Shown: one piece after another, positions 35,141 through 44,457 of the stretch
Layout of the letters: each line of letters opens with the position of its first letter
Numbering within the stretch: the stretch's first letter is position 1
Source: Sphingomonas sp.
Lineage (GTDB): Bacteria > Pseudomonadota > Alphaproteobacteria > Sphingomonadales > Sphingomonadaceae
Direction: 5' to 3'
Length of the DNA: 64,000 bases
Assembly (NCBI RefSeq): GCF_025353885.1
Contig: NZ_JANXNX010000062.1
Location: forward strand, 22,687-86,686
Program-made: the position numbers and the translations under genes
Notes under the pieces: model-generated
What the model was told of the DNA's origin: nothing
Seen by the model: only the letters and a program-made list of their open reading frames with translations
The model's database searches: none

Positions 35141-35292
35141 TCACGTTTCCGTAGCGTCATCCGTTGTAACACTGTTGCAAAAAAGCCGCGATATCTTTGA
35201 AAATGCGGATAAACCTGCTGCCTTGCTAGCTTGTCGGCCATAATGCGCTAATTCTTGTCTCAACGGAACAAAGTGTCCGGAACGAGGAGAGA

Positions 35293-38103
35293 ATGATGCG
35301 CAAATTCCCATTCATGGTGTCAGTAGCTCTGTGTGCTATCGCCACCCCTGCCTTCGCACAGGATGCGTCCGCGCCGGCGCCAGCCGCCCCGCAGGCCAGC
35401 GATGCTACCGACGCTGGCAACAGCACTGGTGATATCATTGTCACGGCGACCCGCCGATCGGAGTCACTGGCGAACGTGCCCTTGGCGGTATCAGCGGTTA
35501 CCGCAGAGTCGCTGCAGAATTCGGGTGCAAACGACATTCGCCAGCTCAACCAACTTGCGCCGTCGCTGCTCGTTTCCTCCACTGGTTCAGAAGCAAACGG
35601 TTCGGCCCGTATTCGCGGCGTGGGTACAGTCGGCGACAATCCTGGCCTTGAAAGCTCGGTCGCGACCTTCATCGATGGTGTTTACCGCAGCCGTACCGGC
35701 GCTGGCCTGAACGACCTTGGCGAACTGGAGCGTATCGAAGTGCTGCGCGGCCCACAGGGCACGTTGTTCGGCCGCAACGCATCTGCCGGCCTGCTGAACA
35801 TCATCACCAAGAAGCCCGAGTTCACCTTCGGCGGCACGGGCGAGGCGACCTATGGCAATTACGACTATTATCGTTTGTCAGCAGGCGTCACCGGCCCGAT
35901 CACCGACACGATCGCCGCCCGGATCGACGGCGTGTATTCAAAGCGTGACGGCTATTTCCGCAATGTCGATGCCACTGGCAGGACGCTGAACCGCATCAAC
36001 AATCGCGATCGCTATTTTGTACGTGGCCAGTTGCTGTTCCAGCCGACGACGGACATTTCGTTCCGGTTGATCGGCGATTACACGCATCGCCGGGAAGCGT
36101 GCTGCGCAGGCACGTACATCTCCACCGTCGAGACGTTCGATCCGACCCCCGGCGCGCCCGGCACCAATCCCGAACGCGATTATGCGACGCGTCCCAACCG
36201 GATCGTCGATATCCTCCAGAGCCTCGGCGGTATTTTCCCGGCGGCGGGCGACCCGTATAACCGACGCGTGGCGACGACCCCAGGGCGCAGCTATAATGGC
36301 AAGACGACCGACGGTGGTATCTCGGGAGAACTCAACTGGAATTTCGGAGGCGCCTCGCTGACGTCGATCACGGCGTATCGTGAGTATAAGGCGGAAACGC
36401 CGGGCGATTTCGACTATTCCAACGTCGATCTGCTGTTCCGCGCGAACGACGGCAATTCCTTCCGCAAGTTCAAAACCTTTTCGCAGGAGCTGCGGCTCCA
36501 GGGTTCGGCCTTTAATGACAAGCTCGACTGGCTGGTCGGCGGCTACTTCTCGAATGAGAAACTGCAGGTCAGGGACAATCTGCAATTCGGTTCGCAATAT
36601 GGGGCGTTTGCCGCGTGCCGCATCGTTGCCACGATCAATCCGGCAGCGGTGCTTCGCAACCCGAATGCACCGGGTTGCCTCAGCCCAACCGGCATCGCCG
36701 CACTCAGCGCTCCGGCTCCGGTGGGCTTTGGTGCTGCGGCGCCGCTGTTTATCGGTGGCCTCAATCGCCTGAGTACGGTCAATAATGTCGGCGACAATCC
36801 GTCCGATTATTTCCAGCGCAGCCGCAACTACGCTATTTTCACCCACAACATAGTCCATGTGACCGACACGATCAGCGTAACGCTGGGGCTGCGGTACACC
36901 GATGAGAACAAGACGTTCCGCGCAAATTTCAATAACACGAACGCGGCGTGCCCTGCGCAACAGGCGATGTTCTCATCGTTCCTCACTGGTGGTGCAAATG
37001 CCGCCTTGTTGCCTGGCGTTGCACAGGCTCTGGCCCAGGGCATCGTCAACCTGACCTGCCAGGGGAACTCGACCACGGGCTTAAATGCACTGAACCTAAA
37101 CGACAAGCGCAAGGAACATCAGTTTACAGGGACGGGCGTCATTTCGTGGAAGCCAACCACCGAACTGCTGACCTATGCCAGTTATTCGAAGGGCTATAAG
37201 GCTGGCGGCTTCAATCTCGATCGTTCGGCGCTCGGCAATCCGGTGTTCGCGCCGACTGACCCGCGTCAGTCGGGCGTCCGGGGCGCAGGCTTTGGTTCGT
37301 CCAACCTGCAATTCGATGCCGAAAAGGTCGACGCCTATGAAATCGGCTTCAAGTACAATGGCCGTCGCTTCAACCTAAATGTCGCCGCCTTCCGCCAGGA
37401 TTTCAAAAATTTCCAGCTGAATACGTTTAACGGCTCGGTCTTCATCGTGCAGAACGTCGACAGTTGCGGAAACGATCTGGCGGGTGCCGATCGCGACAAC
37501 TCCGGCGCGACCGGATCATGCGGGTCGGGCAAGATCAAGCCGGGTGTCCGGGCGCAGGGCGTCGAAGTGGAAGCATCGATCTACCCCTCGCGCAACGTCG
37601 CCATCACGGCTGGCTACACATATGCCCACACTCATTTCCGTAAAAACCTGGTTGGTCGCGACACCGGAACGCCACTGGATCCCGCACTTTTCCTGCTGCC
37701 AGGCAGTCAGCTTTCGAACGCTCCTGAAAACGTGATCACCTCTAGCATTGCGTGGACGCCCGAAATTGGCAGCACCGGGCTCAGCGGCCTGGTCTATGTC
37801 GACCAGCGGACGAGCAGCGATTATAATACGGGGTCGGACCTGTTTCCGGAAAAGCGCCAGGACGGCTTTACGACGGTGAATGCGCGCCTTGGGGTTCGCG
37901 GTCCCGAACAGCGTTGGGCAATCGAGGTGTGGGCCCAGAACGTCTTTAACAAGAATTATCAGCAGGTCGCCTTTGCAAGCCCGTTCCAGGGTGCGGGCTC
38001 GGTCGCCCAGGTCCAGGCATTCGGCGGGACGGCTAACCAGACCTTTTCGTCCTATCTTGCCGAGCCACGCACTTATGGTCTGACAGTGCGCGGCAAGTTC
38101 TAA
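35293..38103 (+). CDS. TonB-dependent receptor
   Basis: A 936-residue outer-membrane receptor, preceded by GAGGAGAGA. Residues 1-22 are a signal peptide (ATPAFAQ). A short TonB-box-like stretch IIVTATRR occurs near 50, the plug contains IRQLNQLAPSLLVS and EVLRGPQGTLFGRNASAGLL, and the 22-strand barrel ends in RTYGLTVRGKF. It probably imports an iron chelate or a plant-derived substrate by energy from TonB-ExbBD; the sphingomonad receptors of this class are numerous and mostly unassigned. It converges on crtB with no spacing. Confidence 0.95.
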   Translation: MMRKFPFMVSVALCAIATPAFAQDASAPAPAAPQASDATDAGNSTGDIIVTATRRSESLANVPLAVSAVTAESLQNSGANDIRQLNQLAPSLLVSSTGSEANGSARIRGVGTVGDNPGLESSVATFIDGVYRSRTGAGLNDLGELERIEVLRGPQGTLFGRNASAGLLNIITKKPEFTFGGTGEATYGNYDYYRLSAGVTGPITDTIAARIDGVYSKRDGYFRNVDATGRTLNRINNRDRYFVRGQLLFQPTTDISFRLIGDYTHRREACCAGTYISTVETFDPTPGAPGTNPERDYATRPNRIVDILQSLGGIFPAAGDPYNRRVATTPGRSYNGKTTDGGISGELNWNFGGASLTSITAYREYKAETPGDFDYSNVDLLFRANDGNSFRKFKTFSQELRLQGSAFNDKLDWLVGGYFSNEKLQVRDNLQFGSQYGAFAACRIVATINPAAVLRNPNAPGCLSPTGIAALSAPAPVGFGAAAPLFIGGLNRLSTVNNVGDNPSDYFQRSRNYAIFTHNIVHVTDTISVTLGLRYTDENKTFRANFNNTNAACPAQQAMFSSFLTGGANAALLPGVAQALAQGIVNLTCQGNSTTGLNALNLNDKRKEHQFTGTGVISWKPTTELLTYASYSKGYKAGGFNLDRSALGNPVFAPTDPRQSGVRGAGFGSSNLQFDAEKVDAYEIGFKYNGRRFNLNVAAFRQDFKNFQLNTFNGSVFIVQNVDSCGNDLAGADRDNSGATGSCGSGKIKPGVRAQGVEVEASIYPSRNVAITAGYTYAHTHFRKNLVGRDTGTPLDPALFLLPGSQLSNAPENVITSSIAWTPEIGSTGLSGLVYVDQRTSSDYNTGSDLFPEKRQDGFTTVNARLGVRGPEQRWAIEVWAQNVFNKNYQQVAFASPFQGAGSVAQVQAFGGTANQTFSSYLAEPRTYGLTVRGKF

Positions 38104-39036
38104 TCAGCTTTGGGAGAGGCGCGGACGGGTCCAGAGCCCGTCGCGACCGAAGCTTGGGGCAGGCTGAACGGCCTGCCCCATTGCTTTCAGGACCCAACCA
38201 AGTTTCCGGCCCTTCGATATGACGACGCGGCTGTCCCACGCCGCCTGGTCCAGCGCATCGACCCGGCGCGCGATATCACCATAGATGCCCGCCGCCGCCA
38301 GCACCGCCCAGCGCGACCGGAACGGCAGTTTTGCCGCACCGACCCGCGCCGATGCTTCGTAGTCGCCGACCATGTTCGCCAGCCACCATGCCATGTCGGC
38401 CAGCCGCCCGCGATAGTGCGGCCGCATATGCTCGCCGGGCGGGATATCGGCCTCGACCAGCCAATCCATCGGCAGGTAGCAGCGCCCGACCGCATCATCC
38501 TCCGAAATATCGCGCGCGATGTTGGCAAGCTGGAACGCGAGGCCCAGGTCGCAGGCGCGATCCAGCGTTGCTTCATCATCGGGCGCAACGCCCATCACCA
38601 CCGCCATCATGCACCCCACGACGCCGGCGACATGATAGCAATACGTCAGCAAATCGTTTTCGGTGCGCGGCGACCAGTCGGCGGAGTCCATGGCGAAGCC
38701 GGTGATCAGGTCGTCGATGAAGGCGTGCGGCATCGCAGTCTCGCGCGCGACCTGCCCGATGGCGTCGAACGCCGGGTCGCCGGTGGGTTGTCCCGCGAGC
38801 GCCAACGCGGTGAGGTCACGGATTTTGGCGATGCCGGTGGCGGGGTCGGTGACTTCCGATCGCGCGCCGCCATGGTCCTGGCCATCGGCGATGTCATCGC
38901 ACTTGCGGCACCAGGAGTAGAGCAGCCATGCTTTCTCGCGGGTCGGCTGGTCGAACAGCCTGCTGGCCATCGCGAAGGACTGCGATCCGCGGGCGATCGA
39001 GAGGCGCGCTGTTTCGACGAGCGCGGCGCGGGTCAC
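38104..39036 (-). CDS. crtB: Phytoene synthase
   Basis: A 310-residue trans-isoprenyl diphosphate synthase that joins two geranylgeranyl diphosphates into phytoene. The first aspartate-rich region is CDDIAD (D47-D51), the second NIARDISEDDAVGRCYLP (D176-D181). It is the last gene of the carotenoid operon and its start overlaps the LOG gene by ATGA-type coupling (39033-39036). A membrane-associated cytoplasmic enzyme; no transmembrane segment is expected. Confidence 0.95.
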   Translation of the reverse strand: MTRAALVETARLSIARGSQSFAMASRLFDQPTREKAWLLYSWCRKCDDIADGQDHGGARSEVTDPATGIAKIRDLTALALAGQPTGDPAFDAIGQVARETAMPHAFIDDLITGFAMDSADWSPRTENDLLTYCYHVAGVVGCMMAVVMGVAPDDEATLDRACDLGLAFQLANIARDISEDDAVGRCYLPMDWLVEADIPPGEHMRPHYRGRLADMAWWLANMVGDYEASARVGAAKLPFRSRWAVLAAAGIYGDIARRVDALDQAAWDSRVVISKGRKLGWVLKAMGQAVQPAPSFGRDGLWTRPRLSQS

Positions 39037-39614
39037 AGGTTGGCCGCCGTCATTCGAAAGATCGTTTCATGAGGTTGGTAGGCCTGCATCCTGGTTAGTA
39101 GACCATCTAGTTCGGACCCGATTACCAGGATTCCGCTATGCTGGGGGCGGATGAAGCCGGTGGCGATCATGTGCGAATTGAACGCTATCAGACCATCGTA
39201 AAATCCGGCGACGTTCAACAATCCAACGGGTTTTTCGTGATAGCCGAGCTGTGCCCAACTGACCGCCTCCCACAGTTCGTCCATCGTCCCGACGCCGCCC
39301 GGCAAGGTGATGAAACCGTCGCAAAGCTTTGTAAACAGAGCTTTTCTTTCGTGCATGTCGGCGACCACGCGCAATTCGGTGCAGCCGCGGTGCGCGACTT
39401 CGGCTTCGACCAGCGCGCGCGGGATGACGCCGATGACTTCGCCGCCCGCCGCAAGTGCCGCGTCGGCAACGGCCCCCATCAGGCCCAGTCGCCCGCCGCC
39501 ATACACCACGCCGATGCCGCGTTCGGCCAAGGCGGTGCCCACGGCGCGGGCGGTTTCGACATAGACGGGATCGGCGGGAGTGGCCGACCCGCAATAGACC
39601 GCGACGCGTTTCAC
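39033..39614 (-). CDS. LOG-family nucleotide 5'-monophosphate phosphoribohydrolase
   Basis: A 193-residue Rossmann-fold protein of the TIGR00730 LOG family. Hallmarks are GVVYGGGRLGLMG (35-47), catalytic R90 in HERK and PGGVGTMDE (105-113). LOG enzymes release bases such as cytokinins from nucleotide 5'-monophosphates or act on AMP. It sits between crtI and crtB with four-base overlaps on both sides, so it is translated with the carotenoid genes. Its link to carotenogenesis is unexplained. Confidence 0.93.
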   Translation of the reverse strand: MKRVAVYCGSATPADPVYVETARAVGTALAERGIGVVYGGGRLGLMGAVADAALAAGGEVIGVIPRALVEAEVAHRGCTELRVVADMHERKALFTKLCDGFITLPGGVGTMDELWEAVSWAQLGYHEKPVGLLNVAGFYDGLIAFNSHMIATGFIRPQHSGILVIGSELDGLLTRMQAYQPHETIFRMTAANL

Positions 39615-41092
39615 CGCAGGTCCGCCAGCATCAGTGCAGCGGTCGCCTTGGCGCTGCCCACGACGCCGGGGATGCCCGCGCCCGGATGCGTGCCTGCGCC
39701 AACGAAATACATATTTGAGATCACGTCGTCGCGGTTGTGGACACGGAACCAGGCGCTTTGGGTCAGCAGCGGCTCCAGTGAAAAGGCGCTGCCCAGATGG
39801 GCGTTCAGGTCACGCCCGAAATCGGCGGGCGAATAAAAGAACTCGGTCATGATCCTAGACCGGATGTCGGGAATCAGCCGCTTCTCGATCTCGTCGAGGA
39901 TGCGTTCCTTCAGGATTTCTCCGACCTCGCCGTCCCAGTCGGCGGGAAACTTGCCGGTGTGGGGGACGGGACACAGCGCGTAAAAGGTCGAGCATCCTTC
40001 GGGCGCCATCGACGGGTCGGTGACGGTCGGGTGATGCAGATACAACGAAAAATCCTGCGACAGGACGCCGCTTTTGTAGATGTCGTCCAGCAGCCCCTTA
40101 TACCGTGGGCCGAACAGGATCATGTGGTGCGGGATGCCAGGCCACGTTCCCTTGATGCCAAAATGCACAACGAACAGCGACGGCGAAAACTTTTTGTGCG
40201 CCAGCGACCGCCCTGCCCGCCGCCCGCGCGCTGACCGCTTCAGCAGGTCGCGATAAGTGTGGACGATGTCGCCGTTGCTGGCGACCGCATCGAAATCGCC
40301 ATGCCAGCCGCTGGCCGTGGTCACGCCGGTCACGCGGTCGCCCATCGTCTCGACCTCGGTCACCGCATCGCCCAGCCGCACGACCCCGCCAAGCCGTTCG
40401 AACTGCGTCACCATCGCCGCGACCAGGCGGTTGGTGCCGCCCTTGGCAAACCAGACGCCACCGTCTTTTTCAAGCTTGTGGATCAGCGCATAGATCGCGC
40501 TGGTGGTCATCGGATTGCCGCCCACCAGCAAGGTGTGGAACGACAGGGCCTCGCGCAGTTTTTCGCTTTGCACAAAACTCGACACCATCGAATAGACGCT
40601 GCGCCACGCCTGGTATTTCGCCAGCGCGGGCGCGGCCTTTATCATCGAGGCGAAGTCGAGGAACGCGACTGTCCCCAATTTCTCATACCCCTCGTGAAAC
40701 ACGCCCGCCGAATATTCGAGGAAGCGCGCATAGCCCGCGACGTCGTCGGGGTTCAGCTTGGCGATCTCTGCCCGCAGCCCGGCCTCGTCGTTCGAATAGT
40801 CGAAATTCGTGCCGTCGGGCCAGTTCAGGCGGTAGAATGGCATGACCGGCATCAGTTCGATGTCGTCGGCCATGTTGCGTCCCGACAGCGCCCATAATTG
40901 TCCCAGACAATCGGGATCGGTGATGACGGTCGGCCCGGCGTCGAAGGTGAAGCCATCCTTTTCCCAGTAATAACCGCGCCCGCCGGGTTTATCGCGCGCT
41001 TCGATGATCGTCGTGTCGATACCCGCCGATTGCAGGCGAATGGCGAGCGCCAAGCCGCCGAACCCCGCGCCGATGACTGCGGCCCGCTTCAT
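39611..41092 (-). CDS. crtI: Phytoene desaturase
   Basis: A 493-residue FAD enzyme of the bacterial CrtI type. FAD motif GAGFGGLALAIRL with EARDKPGGRGYYWEKDGFTFD at the N-terminus; the C-terminal bacterial-type phytoene dehydrogenase signature GAGTHPGAGIPGV is near residue 465. It desaturates phytoene stepwise to lycopene. Overlaps the neighbours crtY and LOG by four bases. It lies in the order crtY-crtI-LOG-crtB of transcription. Confidence 0.96.
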   Translation of the reverse strand: MKRAAVIGAGFGGLALAIRLQSAGIDTTIIEARDKPGGRGYYWEKDGFTFDAGPTVITDPDCLGQLWALSGRNMADDIELMPVMPFYRLNWPDGTNFDYSNDEAGLRAEIAKLNPDDVAGYARFLEYSAGVFHEGYEKLGTVAFLDFASMIKAAPALAKYQAWRSVYSMVSSFVQSEKLREALSFHTLLVGGNPMTTSAIYALIHKLEKDGGVWFAKGGTNRLVAAMVTQFERLGGVVRLGDAVTEVETMGDRVTGVTTASGWHGDFDAVASNGDIVHTYRDLLKRSARGRRAGRSLAHKKFSPSLFVVHFGIKGTWPGIPHHMILFGPRYKGLLDDIYKSGVLSQDFSLYLHHPTVTDPSMAPEGCSTFYALCPVPHTGKFPADWDGEVGEILKERILDEIEKRLIPDIRSRIMTEFFYSPADFGRDLNAHLGSAFSLEPLLTQSAWFRVHNRDDVISNMYFVGAGTHPGAGIPGVVGSAKATAALMLADLR

Positions 41093-42261
41093 GAGTGTCT
41101 TCTGTCCATGATTGCTTTCATTGCGCGACCGATAGAGACGGGCGGTCGTCCCGCCAAGATGCGTAGCTTGTCCAAAATCGTGGAGTGTCCTGCATAAAAG
41201 CGCCCGATCAATGCCGGACGCAGGCCATAGAAACGCTGGAGGACGCGGTATCGTTGCGAGGGTTCGGCGGCGCGGAACAACATTGTCGTCAGCATCCGGT
41301 AATAGCCGCCCGATCGCCAGTGCCTGGCGGCATAGTCGTGCGCGGCAGAAGCGATGGCACCGCCGTCGAACGCGCTGCCCCGCGCCAGATGCGCTGCAAA
41401 GGCGACGGCGGCAGGCAGCGAGTAACTGGTCAGCGGGTGGAACAGCCCGGCCCGTGCGCCCGCCCGTGCGACCCCGGCCCCGGTTCCGGCCCCAGTCGAC
41501 CTCCAGTAACGTTCGAAATCGCCGCGCATGACGACCGGCAGGACGCCGGTTTCCTGGCGTTCGGTTGCGGTCACCTGCCAGCCCTTGGTCGCGGCATAGG
41601 CCTGGATTCGGTTGCCCAGCGCCACCACGTCGAGCGTTGGCGTATCGCTGTAATAGGTATCCTCGACGAAAATACGGTTGGCATCGAAGGGCAGCAGATA
41701 GACGAACCGATAGCCCTCCGTCTGGTCGACCGTCGCGTCCATGACCACGGGCCGCGTGACATTGTGGCCGCCCGCGACGGTCAGCAATCGGCCCATGAAT
41801 TTCTGCCAGCCGCAGTCGAGTGTCGACAGGTCGCCGACCCCGCGCGCGTCGATGACCGCAGTCGCCACGACCGTGCGCCCGTCGGCCAGCGTGGCACCGT
41901 CGGCACGCACTTGCGCCACGGTGCCGGTGATGACGCTGTCGCCCAGCACGTCGCGCACCACCGTGTCCAGCCGTTCGGATCGAATCGCATTATACCCCGC
42001 TGCAAAGCCGCGCGAAAATGCCGGGAAAGCGACGTCATAGCCGGGCCAGCGATGTGCGATCAGCGGTTCGACCAGCCAGCGGTCTTCGTCGGCGATGTCG
42101 CTGTCGAAGAACGACCAGACATGGTTGCCGCCCAGCACCTCAGCGGCCTCGACGATACCGACCCGAAGCGCTGGCTGGTGCCTTGCCAGTGCCAGCGCGA
42201 TGAGCCCGCCCGCGAGACCCCCGCCGAGAATCAATATGTCGAAACGGTCGTCGCGCGCCAT
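41089..42261 (-). CDS. crtY: Lycopene beta-cyclase
   Basis: A 390-residue CrtY-type cyclase, promoter-proximal in the carotenoid operon. FAD/NAD motif LGGGLAGGLIALALAR is at about 11-26 and the cyclase motif FLHPLTSYSLP-like sequence AGLFHPLTSYSLPAAV is present. It cyclises lycopene ends to beta-ionone rings, giving beta-carotene. No ketolase (crtW) or CrtZ gene is found in the window, so the final pigment cannot be assigned. Confidence 0.95.
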   Translation of the reverse strand: MARDDRFDILILGGGLAGGLIALALARHQPALRVGIVEAAEVLGGNHVWSFFDSDIADEDRWLVEPLIAHRWPGYDVAFPAFSRGFAAGYNAIRSERLDTVVRDVLGDSVITGTVAQVRADGATLADGRTVVATAVIDARGVGDLSTLDCGWQKFMGRLLTVAGGHNVTRPVVMDATVDQTEGYRFVYLLPFDANRIFVEDTYYSDTPTLDVVALGNRIQAYAATKGWQVTATERQETGVLPVVMRGDFERYWRSTGAGTGAGVARAGARAGLFHPLTSYSLPAAVAFAAHLARGSAFDGGAIASAAHDYAARHWRSGGYYRMLTTMLFRAAEPSQRYRVLQRFYGLRPALIGRFYAGHSTILDKLRILAGRPPVSIGRAMKAIMDRRHS

Positions 42262-42568
42262 GCGGCCAGCCCTAGCGCGAGTTGGTGGCGGGGGGAACTA
42301 ATCCCCTTCCGGAACGGGGAGGATTTGGAAAGGCTGACCGTTACCACGTCCTGTCACCCCGGCGCAGGCCGGGGCCTATACGACTGTCGGATCGGGCGCA
42401 TACCTTTCTGACATCCGTATAGGCCCCGGCCTTCGCCGGGGTGACGGACTTTGCTAAACTCCTCCCCGTTCCGGGGAGGATTAGGGGGGTGGGTGACGAA
42501 ATCGGGTCGGGTCTGCTAAACGGCTAGCCACTGGAATAGGGGGACCGGCGGCTTTGCATCAGGATCAT
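42262..42568. repeat. Repeat-rich intergenic block between crtY and the membrane protein gene
   Basis: This spacer contains palindromic repeat copy 2 (42353-42445: arms GTCACC...TATAC and its inverse with one mismatch). It is flanked by a second inverted pair: CCTTCCGGAACGGGGAGGAT (42305-42324) and CCTCCCCGTTCCGGGGAGGA (42462-42481). The two repeat families are therefore nested. Both crtY and the next gene read outwards from it, so it also holds their promoters. Confidence 0.85.
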
Positions 42569-44287
42569 ATGTCGTTTGGCGACAAGCACTGGCCCCGCCG
42601 GGCCATCGTCGCGCTGGTCCTGCTGCTGTCGCTCGCAGTGTTCTTTCGCGATGCGGCGTTGTCGCACTTCACGCACTTTTATGGCGACAGCTATGACGGC
42701 ATGATCGAGATTTCGATCCTGCAACACTGGTACGACGTGTTCGTCCACGGCAGCGCATGGTCGGTAACGGGCTATTTCCACCCCTATCCCGACACGATCA
42801 GCTATAACGACACCTATTTCCTGCCTGCCCTTGTCTTCACGCTGGCGCGCCTGGGTGGCAGCGACCCCTTTCTGGCAGCATTCGTTTCGCACGTTCTGAT
42901 GAAGGCGGCCGGGTTTCTGGGGATGTATGTCCTGCTGCGGCGCGGCGCGGCGGTGCGGACGTGGCTGGCGCTGGCAGGGGCGGCGATTTTTGCGACGGCC
43001 AATGTCTCGCTGCTGCACATGTATCATGCGCAATTGCTGTCGGTCGGGTTGGTGCCATGGCTGGGCTTCACGGCGCTGCGCACGGTTCAGGGAGTCTTTC
43101 TGGAGCGGCCCGAACAGATCCGGCGGTTTGGCGTGGGGTTCGCCGTGCTGTTCGGGCTGACCGCGTTCAATTCATTTTACATGGCGTGGTTTTTTGCGTT
43201 TTTCACGCTGATGTTCGCCGTTGTCGCGCTGGTGCTGGCGGGCAAGCCTGGCCGGGCATCACTGTCGGTAGCCGTCCAGCGGCAATATCCCGCCGTCCGC
43301 GTGGTGCTGGTGGCGGCGTTGGTCGCGCTGGTGCCGTTGCTGCTGGTCTATCTGCCGCGCGTCATGGAGGGGGCGCATCACGACTGGGATTCGGGCATTT
43401 CGGAAACGGTGCTGGGGGGGGCGGCTTTCCTGAACGTGGGGGTCGGCAATCTGGTGTGGGGGCAGGCGCTGGATGCGGGGACGCGCGCCCTGACGGGTCA
43501 TGGTCCGCTGGGTGGCGAGGCGCGGGTCGGCATCCCCTATGGCCTGTTGATCGCCACGGTTTTGGCGTTGATCCAGGCGGTTATCCAGGCGGGACGCCAG
43601 CGCGGCGACAACCGTCTGGTGCTGATGCTGGGGTGCACGCTGGTTGTCGTCATCGTGCTGATGATGGGCTGGCCGGGGGGTTTTTCGATCTGGCGCTATG
43701 TTTACCAGCTGGTGCCGGGCGCGAACGCGATCCGGGTGATTACCCGGTTCCTGATCTTTGCGCTGGTGCCGGTCGTATTCATTGTCGTCGTCACGCTCGA
43801 CCGGACCAGGTGGCGAAACCGGGCGCTGATCCCGATGATCGCGTTCCTGCTGGTCGAACAGGTGCAGATGGCGGCACCGCTGGCGATGGACCGGGCGCGG
43901 CAAATGGCGATGCTGGCCGATGTCGGGCCACCGCCCACCGCCTGCACGGCGTTCTTCGTGGTGGCGGCACGGCGCGACGCAGCGGCTGATGTCGCGGAGT
44001 CGGTAAGCATCGCCCATGGCTGGTCCCGCAACCGTGAGGTCAAGCCCGACCTGCTGTTGAAGCTGTACCGGCACAATGTCGACGCGATGATGATCGCGAC
44101 CTATTATAACGTGCCGACCATCAACGGCGTTTCGACCTTCGCGCCGCCGGACTGGCAATTCGACGATCCCGATGCGCCCGATTATGTGGGTCGGGTGCGG
44201 GATTATGCCTCAAAGCACCGGCTGACCGGCCTGTGCGGGCTGGACGTGCGCCGCGCGTTGCACTGGTATGGGATGCGAAAGTCCTGA
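42569..44287 (+). CDS. Polytopic membrane protein, GT-C-like, function unknown
   Basis: A protein of about 572 residues with 10-11 predicted membrane segments. Start is taken at ATG 42569 (MSFGDKHWPRR), with AGGA four bases before it; the TTG at 42554 adds five residues. After the first segment comes a polar loop HFYGDSYDGMIEISILQHW, with GDSYDG resembling the acidic first loop of GT-C glycosyltransferases. The C-terminal quarter is soluble (PPDWQFDDPDAPDYVGRVRDY). The family is found in sphingomonads as a hypothetical protein; lipid-linked sugar transfer is an inference. No nearby glycan gene. Confidence 0.75.
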   Translation: MSFGDKHWPRRAIVALVLLLSLAVFFRDAALSHFTHFYGDSYDGMIEISILQHWYDVFVHGSAWSVTGYFHPYPDTISYNDTYFLPALVFTLARLGGSDPFLAAFVSHVLMKAAGFLGMYVLLRRGAAVRTWLALAGAAIFATANVSLLHMYHAQLLSVGLVPWLGFTALRTVQGVFLERPEQIRRFGVGFAVLFGLTAFNSFYMAWFFAFFTLMFAVVALVLAGKPGRASLSVAVQRQYPAVRVVLVAALVALVPLLLVYLPRVMEGAHHDWDSGISETVLGGAAFLNVGVGNLVWGQALDAGTRALTGHGPLGGEARVGIPYGLLIATVLALIQAVIQAGRQRGDNRLVLMLGCTLVVVIVLMMGWPGGFSIWRYVYQLVPGANAIRVITRFLIFALVPVVFIVVVTLDRTRWRNRALIPMIAFLLVEQVQMAAPLAMDRARQMAMLADVGPPPTACTAFFVVAARRDAAADVAESVSIAHGWSRNREVKPDLLLKLYRHNVDAMMIATYYNVPTINGVSTFAPPDWQFDDPDAPDYVGRVRDYASKHRLTGLCGLDVRRALHWYGMRKS

Positions 44288-44457
44288 CAGGCGGGACGGT
44301 TGCAGTCGGCACGTGGCACGGTTACAGCACTGTGACAGCATTGGGCTTGGGGGAGTCCGTATCGATACAACAAGGCCGTCAGGGATTTCCCATGATGCGC
44401 GGGAGCAGCATTGATGGAAACCAGGCTTGTCGAGGGTAACGGACCGGAGCGCCGCGC
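44288..44457. other. Intergenic spacer before mlaA
   Basis: A spacer of 170 bases, all same-strand. In the mlaA frame a TAA stop at 44437-44439 closes the upstream region, so the gene must begin at or after GTG 44458. No hairpin or RNA recognised. Confidence 0.5.
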
